Source: CAJXWH01 sp964343365
GTDB taxonomy: Bacteria > Pseudomonadota > Gammaproteobacteria > Arenicellales > UBA868
NCBI GenBank assembly: GCA_964343365.1
Contig: CAYFJI010000024.1
Span: 1-22,655, forward strand
Direction of reading: 5' to 3'
DNA: 22,655 nt
In this document: in pieces, positions 16,775 through 22,655 of the stretch
How the letters are laid out: every line of letters begins with the position of its first letter
Numbering within the stretch: position 1 is the stretch's first letter
The notes under the pieces: generated by a model
Told to the model about the DNA's origin: nothing
Seen by the model: the letters and a program-made list of their open reading frames with translations, nothing else
The model's database searches: none
Position numbers and translations under genes: made by a program

Positions 16775-18103
16775 TTACGATCTACCGATCATGGTTTCGG
16801 GTAACCATGTTGCTAGCTCAGGGAACATAATAAGAAGAGCGAGAACTATCAGATCAAGGAAGATAAACGGTACAACTCCCTTGTAGACATCTCCGAAAGT
16901 TGCTTGCCCTTTAACTGCACTCATGACTGCAAAAATATTGAATCCCACTGGCGGTGTAATCACAGAGATCTCGATGAGTTTGACCAGAACGATGCCAAAC
17001 CAGATAGGATTAATATCTAAGGCTACTACGGTTGGAAATAGAAATGGAAGAGTAACCACCATCATGGAAGTGGTATCCAAGAAGCAACCGAGAATGAGAT
17101 AAAGGATCGACGCAAGAATCATAAACTTTAGCGGCGTATCGGCAACACTGGTAATTGCTTCTACCATATGGTCGATAACCCCAGTGGCAACCAGCATACG
17201 TGAAAGAAGAAGCCCACCTACGAGAATCATAAACATGATACTGGAGATAAATGCAGCGTCCTGTAGAGCTGTCGGTAACCATCTCCGCAAACCTTTCATT
17301 CGGTATGCACCAAACAAAAGAGCCCCGAATGCGCCGGCAGCACCCGCCGCTGATGGCGGAAATATTCCGAAGTAAATACCACCAAGTACTAGAAAGATTA
17401 ATAAAACAATTGGCCATATTTTTCCGAGTGCACGTCTTTTTTCTTTCCAGAGTGCCGGTGTAGCTTTGGTTGGGGCTAATTTTGGATTAATGCGCACCAG
17501 AAGATTGATTCCAGTGAGATAGACTACTGCTGTAATTATTCCAGGAATCAATCCGGCCATTAACAGCTGGCCGACAGATTGCTCTGTCATAATCGCATAA
17601 ATAACCATTGTTATAGAGGGCGGAATCATTGCAGCGAAGCTCCCTGCGCCCGCAATTGCGCCTAACGAAAGGCTTTTAGAATAACCAAGATCCATCATTT
17701 TTGGAAAGGCGATGCGAGTAAATACCAATGCATTCACCAAAGTAGAACCGGAAATTGCGGAGAATACCGCTGATCCGACAATAGTAGCTTGATAGAGCCC
17801 GCCTCGAAGGCGTCGCAGCCATATATCGGCTGCTTTAAAGACATCTGTAGTAATACCTGTCGCCTCTGCAATAACACCCAAAAGAACAAATAAAGGTAGT
17901 ACAGCAAGGCCGTAAGAGCTAACCGTCGCAAAAGGTAAGGAACGTAATTGTCCGATAAGAAAAAATTCGCTTACACCAAAATACATCCCAACGATGCCTA
18001 CGACACCCATAGCAACTGCCACAGGAATGCCGAGAGCAAGAAATAGGAACAGAAGTAAAACTCCACTATAACCGACAATAAGAGGGTCAAACACGAAATT
18101 CAC
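16775..18103 (-). CDS. dctM: TRAP transporter large permease (DctM family)
   Basis: DctM (442 aa, about 12-14 membrane helices) is the ion-coupled transport subunit of tripartite ATP-independent periplasmic (TRAP) transporters. Conserved family stretches include LALGIPVAVAMGVVG near the N-terminus, GSTLVNALVF, AAMIPPSITMVIYAI, LGCFLDTTSMMVVTLPFLFP and ISVITPPVGFN near the C-terminus. The start is GTG 18103 (NFVFDPLIVGYSGVL follows). An open frame encoding a second dctQ tail runs across this start to a TGA at 18089-18087, so start and coupling are affected by the local repeat. It is the last gene of the dctPQM set. Confidence 0.95.
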   Translation of the reverse strand: MNFVFDPLIVGYSGVLLLFLFLALGIPVAVAMGVVGIVGMYFGVSEFFLIGQLRSLPFATVSSYGLAVLPLFVLLGVIAEATGITTDVFKAADIWLRRLRGGLYQATIVGSAVFSAISGSTLVNALVFTRIAFPKMMDLGYSKSLSLGAIAGAGSFAAMIPPSITMVIYAIMTEQSVGQLLMAGLIPGIITAVVYLTGINLLVRINPKLAPTKATPALWKEKRRALGKIWPIVLLIFLVLGGIYFGIFPPSAAGAAGAFGALLFGAYRMKGLRRWLPTALQDAAFISSIMFMILVGGLLLSRMLVATGVIDHMVEAITSVADTPLKFMILASILYLILGCFLDTTSMMVVTLPFLFPTVVALDINPIWFGIVLVKLIEISVITPPVGFNIFAVMSAVKGQATFGDVYKGVVPFIFLDLIVLALLIMFPELATWLPETMIGRS

Positions 18104-18206
18104 CTAAGTGAAGTGGATCTCGACCATCTTTTCCTTGAAAGCTAAAATCGCTTCGTCCTAGAAGAAGTGCTATTGCGTCCGCCATGCATTGGATAGTCAT
18201 CATTAA
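18087..18206 (-). pseudogene. Duplicated dctQ 3' end, out of frame with dctQ
   Basis: Downstream of the dctQ stop the last part of dctQ occurs again. Reading from 18206 it encodes LMMTIQCMADAIALLLGRSD, identical to dctQ, and then a different tail, FSFQGKDGRDPLHLGEFRV, ending at TGA 18089-18087 inside the dctM start region. From ATG 18203 it is a 38-residue open frame. The tail resembles that of dctQ itself (LGSQNQSDGGPLG) in residues but not closely in bases. It is probably the older or alternative dctQ end, cut off by a duplication, unless the join is an assembly error. Confidence 0.7.
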
Positions 18207-18207
18207 T
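18147..18207. repeat. 61-bp direct repeat, copy 1
   Basis: This 61-base stretch is identical to 18251-18311; the offset is 104 bases and 43 bases separate the copies. It lies between dctQ and dctM. Because 104 is not a multiple of three, the copy is out of frame with dctQ. Confidence 0.97.
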
Positions 18208-18208
18208 A

Positions 18209-18748
18209 TTAGCCGAGCGGTCCACCATCACTTTGGTTTTGAGAACCAAGATCGCTTCGTCCTAGAAGAAGTGCTATTGCGTCCGCCATGCATTGGATAG
18301 TCATCATTAATGCACCAAGAAAAAGAAAAAAACGTGCTGGCCAAAGCGGCCAATTAATAATTCCAGGCGCAATTTCAGATTGTTGGAAACTAACTATGCC
18401 AGCTCTCCAGCCATAAAACGCAATGAGCGCATAAAAAATTATGTTTAAAATATAGCCCAGTAGATCCGAAGAAATCTGCATAAATTTAGGCATGTGGTTA
18501 TAAATCAATTCGACTCTAATGTGCGCACGTTGCGATTGAGCTAGGGGTATCGCAAAAAATGCTACTACCACCAACATAGTTTCAATAAATTCAAACGTTG
18601 CCGGAATTGGCTTTGAAAAAGCGTAAGTAGTGATAATGTCTAGAGCTCCAACGCTCATCATCAACAAGGTTGCTACTCCAGATAGAAATGCAAATCCGAG
18701 ACAGAGTTTTCGAAGCCAATCCCACCATATTGAAAAGCGGTCAGACAC
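18209..18748 (-). CDS. dctQ: TRAP transporter small permease (DctQ family)
   Basis: DctQ (179 aa) is the four-helix membrane subunit that joins the binding protein to DctM. Hydrophobic segments lie at about residues 14-40, 50-70, 90-115 and 128-150. The pattern LRKLCLGFAFLSGVATLLMM and the loop LAQSQRAHIRVELIY are family-typical. The start is GTG 18748. The C-terminal codons (LMMTIQCMADAIALLLGRSD) are part of a 61-bp repeat and the last 13 residues plus stop differ from those after the other copy. The present end may therefore not be the ancestral one; the ancestral frame seems to have overlapped dctM by 17 bases, as is common for dctQM. Confidence 0.92.
   Translation of the reverse strand: MSDRFSIWWDWLRKLCLGFAFLSGVATLLMMSVGALDIITTYAFSKPIPATFEFIETMLVVVAFFAIPLAQSQRAHIRVELIYNHMPKFMQISSDLLGYILNIIFYALIAFYGWRAGIVSFQQSEIAPGIINWPLWPARFFLFLGALMMTIQCMADAIALLLGRSDLGSQNQSDGGPLG
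18251..18311. repeat. 61-bp direct repeat, copy 2 (within dctQ)
   Basis: This copy is coding, giving dctQ residues LMMTIQCMADAIALLLGRSD near the C-terminus, and is identical to 18147-18207. The flanks differ on both sides apart from a few scattered bases. Confidence 0.97.
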
Positions 18749-18828
18749 TCAGTTCACTAACACAACACTAAAAATTGAATAAACGAATTTCAAGATTAAT
18801 TATAGTATAAAAAGGGTTCTATAAATTC

Positions 18829-18876
18829 AAAAAAACAACTGGCGCGACCCTACCCATGCCAGGAAAGGGCGCGCCA
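18829..18876 (-). terminator. Hairpin with T run between dctP and dctQ (attenuating terminator)
   Basis: On the minus strand TGGCGCG and CCCT (18876-18866) pair with AGGG and CGCGCCA (18852-18840), with one unpaired base, around a 13-base loop. A T run follows after four bases (18835-18829). The stem is GC-rich in an AT-rich setting. It is 24 bases beyond the dctP stop. Such a hairpin after a TRAP binding-protein gene would allow much more DctP than DctQM to be made; that role is inferred. Confidence 0.75.
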
Positions 18877-18900
18877 TTGTCCAATCTACCTTGTTAAAGC

Positions 18901-19926
18901 CTAGTTTGTTACTTCTTTCCAGATCTCGATCATCTTGCGAGCTTGATCCCCCTTCCCACGATCGTCCATATCGCTGATGAAATCGGAAAAGAAATCAGGG
19001 ATAGCAGCACGCCATTTATCCTTGTCCGCTTGTGGAAAATCATGGAACTGGACTCCTTGAGCTTCGAGCTGCCCAATTGCGTCTTTCCCAGCTTGAATAG
19101 TTGCATCACGATCTTTAATCATAGCTTCACGCGAGACTTCCTGTACGATCTTTTGTTCCTCTGGAGACAGTCGACCCCACGCTGCCGTGGTAATCCATGT
19201 TCCTGCGGTTGGTCCTTCCCAAATCGTAATATCATGAACGTGTTTGGCTACTTCGTAAAATTTATAGTTAAGATAAAGATCCATGGAGACTGGGATACAG
19301 TCTACGTTGCCACTAGAGAGAGCTTCGTAAATATCCGGAAAGAAAAGCGTAACCGGAGTCCCGCCCACGGCACTTATTGCTCGAGGTAGATCCTTGCCCC
19401 AAGTACGAAACTTCTTACCCTTCATTTGATCCAAGCTTGTGATCTGCTCCGTGCAAACCATCTTATAGGGGTTCAAATGTTGAAAAAGCAGGGTCTTAGC
19501 TCCGTTTTCTGCTGCCTCTTCATCTAATATTGGAAGTTCATCCATTAAGCGAACCATAAGCGTGTATGCTTGGTTAACATTCGACATAGCCATAGGTATT
19601 GAGTTTGGTGCTGCGTGAAACGGAAGCTCAGCTGGGAAATAACCAGGTGACATCAAAGCGATATCAATCGCTTGTTCCTGAAGTAAAGCGAGATTTTCTT
19701 GCGCTTTACCCAAAGCGCCACCAAAAAACATTTTAATCTCAACCTCGCCATCTGTACGTGTCTTTATGTCCTCGGCCCACTGTTGCATAATTTTAGATCC
19801 TGACTGAACGTCAGAATACTGACTGTTCGCACGTAAAAACGTTTTGGCTTGAACTGAAACCGTTGTTATGCTGAATATCAACAAAGCGCTAAATAACGCT
19901 GTAAGACCTCTTCCTATTGATTGCAT
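18901..19926 (-). CDS. dctP: TRAP transporter periplasmic substrate-binding protein (DctP family)
   Basis: This 341-residue periplasmic protein captures the substrate for the DctQM permease. A signal peptide is clear: hydrophobic core LTALFSALLIFSITTV and cleavage after VQA (residue 27). Family marks are FFGGALGKAQENLALLQ (68-84), MKGKKFRTWG with the carboxylate-binding Arg174, and GGTPVTLFFPDIYEALSSG (188-206). A GTG at 19932 also opens the frame, but AGGAG (19936-19932) overlaps it and is five bases from ATG 19926, so ATG is the better start. The substrate is probably a carboxylic acid, from the conserved arginine; nothing more specific can be read. It is followed by a strong hairpin before dctQ. 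Confidence 0.95.
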   Translation of the reverse strand: MQSIGRGLTALFSALLIFSITTVSVQAKTFLRANSQYSDVQSGSKIMQQWAEDIKTRTDGEVEIKMFFGGALGKAQENLALLQEQAIDIALMSPGYFPAELPFHAAPNSIPMAMSNVNQAYTLMVRLMDELPILDEEAAENGAKTLLFQHLNPYKMVCTEQITSLDQMKGKKFRTWGKDLPRAISAVGGTPVTLFFPDIYEALSSGNVDCIPVSMDLYLNYKFYEVAKHVHDITIWEGPTAGTWITTAAWGRLSPEEQKIVQEVSREAMIKDRDATIQAGKDAIGQLEAQGVQFHDFPQADKDKWRAAIPDFFSDFISDMDDRGKGDQARKMIEIWKEVTN

Positions 19927-20008
19927 TTCCACTCCTAACTTAATTTGGTTGTAGGTGTATGCACTGTATCATGTGGTTTACACGTTGTGTGACTCAACAA
20001 TGGTTTTT

Positions 20009-20018
20009 TTGCATGCAA
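20009..20018. repeat. Perfect 10-bp palindrome upstream of dctP
   Basis: TTGCATGCAA is flanked by seven T on one side and more T on the other, in the 142-base gap between the DUF1989 gene and dctP. A second inverted pair, ACAC/GTGT around GTT, occurs at about 19980-19990. They may be regulator sites for dctP; no regulator gene is in the window. Confidence 0.3.
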
Positions 20019-20074
20019 TTTTTTTATGGGAGGGTGTATGGCTAATAAATTCAAGCCTTACCTAGTAACATGAT

Positions 20075-20695
20075 CTATTTATTGACTATTTGGAAATGAG
20101 CTTCAGTTGGTGCCGTATTCTTTCCATTAATTGGTAAAAGATCTTGAGGGCAAGCGGAAAAAACTACAATAGCATCAAATCTTGCTTCTAGCTCAATATA
20201 ATCTCCGGGGGATGTCACTGGTTCCTCAAACGCCACGGCACCATCATCGGTCCATGGAATATTCATAAACAAATTCAATGGAGAAGGTACCCATGAAATA
20301 TGAACCCCGATCGTCTGAGCAGCAGATCTCAAATTATCGGCACAGTTATCATGATATTCAGTACACCCTAATAACTCATAACGCTCATTGTCGCAGGCGG
20401 CCATTAAAGTATCATGGACTCCTAAAGCGGTATCACTGATTATTTCAAGAATTGCCCTACGGCGATTAGTGTAGTAACTATCACCAATATCCGCCCTTAA
20501 CTTGCAAATAGTCGCTCGTGTTGCATCCATTGACATAAATTCACTGGTATCGGCAGCATTGAAAGCCCAGGTGTCGACCACTTGATGACCTGATGTATTG
20601 ATCACTTTTACAACCGCACCTTTTCGAATTGAAACTGCTATACCACGTCTAGCTGGAATAGTTACTTGTTCAGATATTTGATTCTTTTCATCCAT
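20075..20695 (-). CDS. DUF1989 (urea carboxylase-associated) family protein
   Basis: The protein (206 aa, family size about 200) belongs by motif to DUF1989: IPARRGIAVSIRKGAVVKVIN at the N-terminus, HQVVDTWAFNA (37-47), MSMDATRATI, GVHDTLMAACD (92-102), YHDNCADNL (114-122), NLFMNIPW and ACPQDLLPIN (181-190). Cys101, His115, Cys118 and Cys182 are candidate metal ligands. Some members, CgdA and CgdB, are reported to be carboxyguanidine deiminase subunits next to guanidine/urea carboxylase genes; here there is one copy and no carboxylase. ATG 20695 has a strong ribosome site GGGGAGG eight bases upstream. It lies upstream of and in line with dctP, so it probably acts on the compound imported by the TRAP system or on a product. 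Confidence 0.9.
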   Translation of the reverse strand: MDEKNQISEQVTIPARRGIAVSIRKGAVVKVINTSGHQVVDTWAFNAADTSEFMSMDATRATICKLRADIGDSYYTNRRRAILEIISDTALGVHDTLMAACDNERYELLGCTEYHDNCADNLRSAAQTIGVHISWVPSPLNLFMNIPWTDDGAVAFEEPVTSPGDYIELEARFDAIVVFSACPQDLLPINGKNTAPTEAHFQIVNK

Positions 20696-21050
20696 ATCTG
20701 TTGCCTCCCCATTATGAATACAGTTATTGATTAGCGCATCGATAGTGTTCAGAAATCTTAAATCATATTTTTAAGTAAGGGTAGGGCTGACCACAATTAT
20801 TTATGTTTTCTACGATTTATTTGAGACTAAATACTACACACGAGAATGATAGCGTTAGTTTCGTAGTACTAAACTGGGCAATTTAGGCGTTATACTATTT
20901 AGGCAATCCAGAGAGTAAAAACGACGCGCGTACAAATGCTTTGAAGAAAATCAACATCCCTAAATCGAAAGGTATGGATTTGGAGCAAGCCGTCTTAAAT
21001 CTCTCCTTGTATATTTCGACATTAGTTAATAACAACACATAGTTTCAACG
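20696..21050. other. Divergent intergenic region, DUF1989 gene and MFS gene
   Basis: This 355-base gap must hold the promoters of both genes. TATACT (20891-20896) could be a -10 box for the + strand, without a good -35. ATTTAGGC occurs twice (20881-20888 and 20897-20904), 16 bases apart, flanking TATACT. A frame open from 20887 to TAG 21042 gives about 50 residues (with KKINIPKSKGMDLEQAVLNL inside), its only ATG at 20974; I recognise no family. No regulator gene, riboswitch or terminator was identified. Confidence 0.45.
20881..20904 (+). repeat. Direct repeat of ATTTAGGC around a possible -10 box
   Basis: Two identical 8-base units start at 20881 and 20897. The 16-base period and their position on both sides of TATACT would suit a regulator binding one DNA face, but eight bases in AT-rich DNA may repeat by chance. 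Confidence 0.25.
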
Positions 21051-22265
21051 ATGAGATTTTCGAAAAACTTGAATTTTGCTTTTCTGAATTTAGGGCACTT
21101 TATCGATCATTTCACAATGTTAATTTTTGCGACAGTAGCTGCATTATCTCTGATTGAAGATTGGGGAATGAGTTACGCAGAATTGATTCCCTATGCAACA
21201 CCAGGATTCATTGCATTTGGATTATTTTCCCTTCCGGCTGGTTGGCTAGCTGACAAATGGAGTCGAGAAGGGATGATGTTGATATTCTTTTTAGGCATCG
21301 GTATTTCGGCCCTATTAACATCTCTTGCCAATTCACCTATTCAAATTGGAGTCGGGCTATTTTTAATCGGAGTATTCGGCTCGATTTACCACCCTGTCGG
21401 CATCCCTTTAGTGATTCAAGGTTATTCAAATACCGGGTTCCGGATCGCTATCAATGGTGTTTTCGGGAATATGGGAGTTGCTTCGGCAGCGATGTTAACT
21501 GGGTTTTTGATAGACTCCAATGGATGGAAAGCAGCTTTTGTCGTACCCGGCTTGATTATTCTCATTGTTGCAATTGGTTATGGGATCTTATTAATTACTC
21601 GAAATAGGAATAACTTATCTCATCAAAAAACTACTCATGAATCGCTTGATTACAGCAGCACTGAATTAAGATTACCTCGCTCACTATTTTTAAAAGTCTT
21701 CACAGTTGTATTGATTACAACCGCGTTCGGTGGACTGATTTTCCAGGGAACAACTTTCGCTCTGCCAAAGGTATTTGACGAAAAATTGGGATATCTATCA
21801 ATGTCTGCTTCGTCGGTCGGTACCTACGTCTTTGCGGTATTAACGGTCGCATCGCTTGGTCAGCTAGCGGTTGGGTATTTATTGGATCATTTGTCCATAA
21901 AACGGGTATTCTTTTGGGTTGGGGTTTTTCAGTTTATTTTTTTCATTGTCATGGTAGGAAAATACGGATTAGTTGCTCTCTTTGTTTCAATTGGATTTAT
22001 GGTGGCGGTCTTTGGTCAAATCCCTGTAAATGATGTTTTATTGGGTAGAATTACTTCAGATGAATGGCGAAGCAGGGTGTATGGTCTACGGTTTGTTCTT
22101 GGATTTTCTGTAATGGCATTAACTGTTCCATTACTTGCTTGGATTTATAGCAAATGGAGTTTTGACATACTCTTCTTGTGCCTAGCGGCAGCGAGTGTTT
22201 TTATTATTTTGTCGGTAATGACATTACCGAAAGTAATCAATAGCAAACCACTTTCGAAATTTTAG
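21051..22265 (+). CDS. Major facilitator superfamily transporter
   Basis: The protein (404 aa) has about twelve hydrophobic segments in two halves, with a central polar loop (about residues 183-208). The loop 2-3 motif is GWLADKWSREGMM (64-76), the usual G-x3-D-R/K-x-G-R-K pattern in a variant form. FGSIYHPVGIPLV in helix 4 recalls the fosmidomycin-resistance-like branch, but this is not enough to name a substrate. ATG 21051 lacks a clear ribosome site. It is divergent from the DUF1989-TRAP genes, so it may export or import a related compound. No downstream partner gene precedes the tRNA. Confidence 0.9.
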   Translation: MRFSKNLNFAFLNLGHFIDHFTMLIFATVAALSLIEDWGMSYAELIPYATPGFIAFGLFSLPAGWLADKWSREGMMLIFFLGIGISALLTSLANSPIQIGVGLFLIGVFGSIYHPVGIPLVIQGYSNTGFRIAINGVFGNMGVASAAMLTGFLIDSNGWKAAFVVPGLIILIVAIGYGILLITRNRNNLSHQKTTHESLDYSSTELRLPRSLFLKVFTVVLITTAFGGLIFQGTTFALPKVFDEKLGYLSMSASSVGTYVFAVLTVASLGQLAVGYLLDHLSIKRVFFWVGVFQFIFFIVMVGKYGLVALFVSIGFMVAVFGQIPVNDVLLGRITSDEWRSRVYGLRFVLGFSVMALTVPLLAWIYSKWSFDILFLCLAAASVFIILSVMTLPKVINSKPLSKF

Positions 22266-22287
22266 AATGCTAGATTAGACAAAGAGG

Positions 22288-22314
22288 GCGGATAAACAAA
22301 ATTCCGCTATTTTA
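22288..22314 (+). terminator. Weak hairpin after the MFS gene
   Basis: GCGGA (22288-22292) can pair with TCCGC (22303-22307), followed by TATTTTA. The five-pair stem, 22 bases after the stop, is a marginal intrinsic terminator. Confidence 0.3.
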
Positions 22315-22457
22315 GATGATACAGCCGCTACAACTTTAACGATGTGGCGAAAGAATAAGAATGCAAATCACAGATTCTCAATTTTCCTCTAAAATAAGAA
22401 TAAAAACTAATCTTTAGTTGGTCGTTAAAAATCGGCAACCAACATGCAAAGTTTGTA

Positions 22458-22486
22458 TGTACAAAACTGTGGCTATTACTTACAAT
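22458..22486 (+). promoter_or_regulatory. Candidate promoter of the tRNA gene
   Basis: TGTACA (22458-22463) and TACAAT (22481-22486) are 17 bases apart and would start transcription a few bases before the tRNA. TTTGTA and TACAAA (22452-22465) also form an inverted pair over the -35 element. The -10 box is good, the -35 only fair. Confidence 0.4.
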
Positions 22487-22497
22487 TTAGATGAGAG

Positions 22498-22573
22498 GCG
22501 GGATTAGCTCAGTTGGTAGAGCGTCTGCTTGCCAAGCAGAAGGTCGCCAGTTCGAATCTGGTATCCCGCTCCA
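22498..22573 (+). tRNA. tRNA-Gly (GCC)
   Basis: The 76-base gene folds as a full cloverleaf. The acceptor GCGGGAT pairs with ATCCCGC, the D arm is GCTC/GAGC, and the anticodon stem TCTGC/GCAGA carries loop TTGCCAA with anticodon GCC at 22531-22533. The T arm CCAG/CTGG holds TTCGAAT. The discriminator is T and CCA is encoded, as in gammaproteobacteria. It reads GGC and GGT glycine codons. In E. coli the equivalent glyW directly follows pgsA and is followed by cysT and leuZ; the window ends 82 AT-rich bases later with no further tRNA visible. Confidence 0.98.
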
Positions 22574-22655
22574 TAAATAAAATAAGAAGAGATTTTAATT
22601 AAAGAAGGTTTAATAAAAAAATAATTAATTCAAAGAGAAAAGAAAATACAGTGTA

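Noticed and set aside
17010..17417. 135-codon open frame within dctM on the same strand, another frame
   Set aside because: It is Trp-, Cys- and Arg-rich with no domain and lies fully inside dctM, whose own frame shows conserved TRAP motifs.
18943..19389. 148-codon open frame on the plus strand opposite dctP
   Set aside because: Antisense shadow of dctP; composition is not protein-like and no start signal is seen.
20696..20830. Guanidine-type riboswitch upstream of the DUF1989 gene
   Set aside because: I looked because some DUF1989 proteins act in guanidine breakdown. No paired ACG-R hairpins or other known guanidine-sensing layout is visible, only a strong ribosome site.
22498..22655. tRNA-Gly as attachment site of an integrated island, with integrase or att repeat
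   Set aside because: No integrase gene is in the window and no copy of the tRNA 3' end was found in 16036-22497; only 82 bases beyond the tRNA are visible.
1..22655. CRISPR arrays, insertion sequences, toxin-antitoxin or defence genes
   Set aside because: No regularly spaced repeats, transposase, terminal inverted repeats or defence-family motifs were seen in either strand.

Overview
The window is 22.7 kb of chromosome from an AT-rich, Gram-negative proteobacterium. Gene order points to a gammaproteobacterium. The orders prfB-lysS, lolC-lolD-msbA-lpxK-kdsB-LMW phosphatase, and uvrC-pgsA with a tRNA-Gly(GCC) further on are, as I recall them, those of E. coli and Pseudomonas. The LolC, PgsA and RF2 sequences fit this. 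EF-P is an exception: by eye it looks more alphaproteobacterial. Low GC, tight packing and a TRAP transporter would suit a free-living marine bacterium, but that is inference.

Layout. (1) 1-1204, + strand: the 3' end of sucC and complete sucD (succinyl-CoA synthetase). (2) 1201-4166, - strand: pntA-pntB, the proton-translocating transhydrogenase; its last stop codon overlaps that of sucD. (3) 4373-12978, + strand: a dense head-to-tail series of prfB (with a programmed +1 frameshift), lysS, a LolC/E-family permease, lolD, msbA, lpxK, kdsB and a low-molecular-weight protein tyrosine phosphatase. These cover translation termination, lysine charging, lipoprotein release and lipid A/KDO supply for the outer membrane. 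(4) 12975-13538, - strand: efp, whose stop overlaps the phosphatase stop. (5) 13612-16035, + strand: uvrC and pgsA.

(6) 16036-22497 is the accessory part. It holds a 68-residue membrane protein (-), a TRAP transporter dctP-dctQ-dctM (-) with an upstream DUF1989 (urea-carboxylase-associated) gene (-), and a divergent major facilitator transporter (+). This block lies between pgsA and tRNA-Gly, which are adjacent in E. coli, and looks like a catabolic cassette: a binding-protein-dependent carboxylate importer, one DUF1989 enzyme and a second transporter. Its substrate cannot be read from the sequence. (7) 22498-22573, + strand: tRNA-Gly(GCC) with encoded CCA.

The most unusual local structure is at dctQ-dctM. 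A perfect 61-bp direct repeat, offset by 104 bp, gives dctQ two alternative 3' ends. The two tails are similar as protein but clearly different as DNA. This could be a tandem duplication or an assembly join of two strain variants. I found no CRISPR array, insertion sequence, integrase, rRNA or recognisable riboswitch, and no clear new defence or mobile system.
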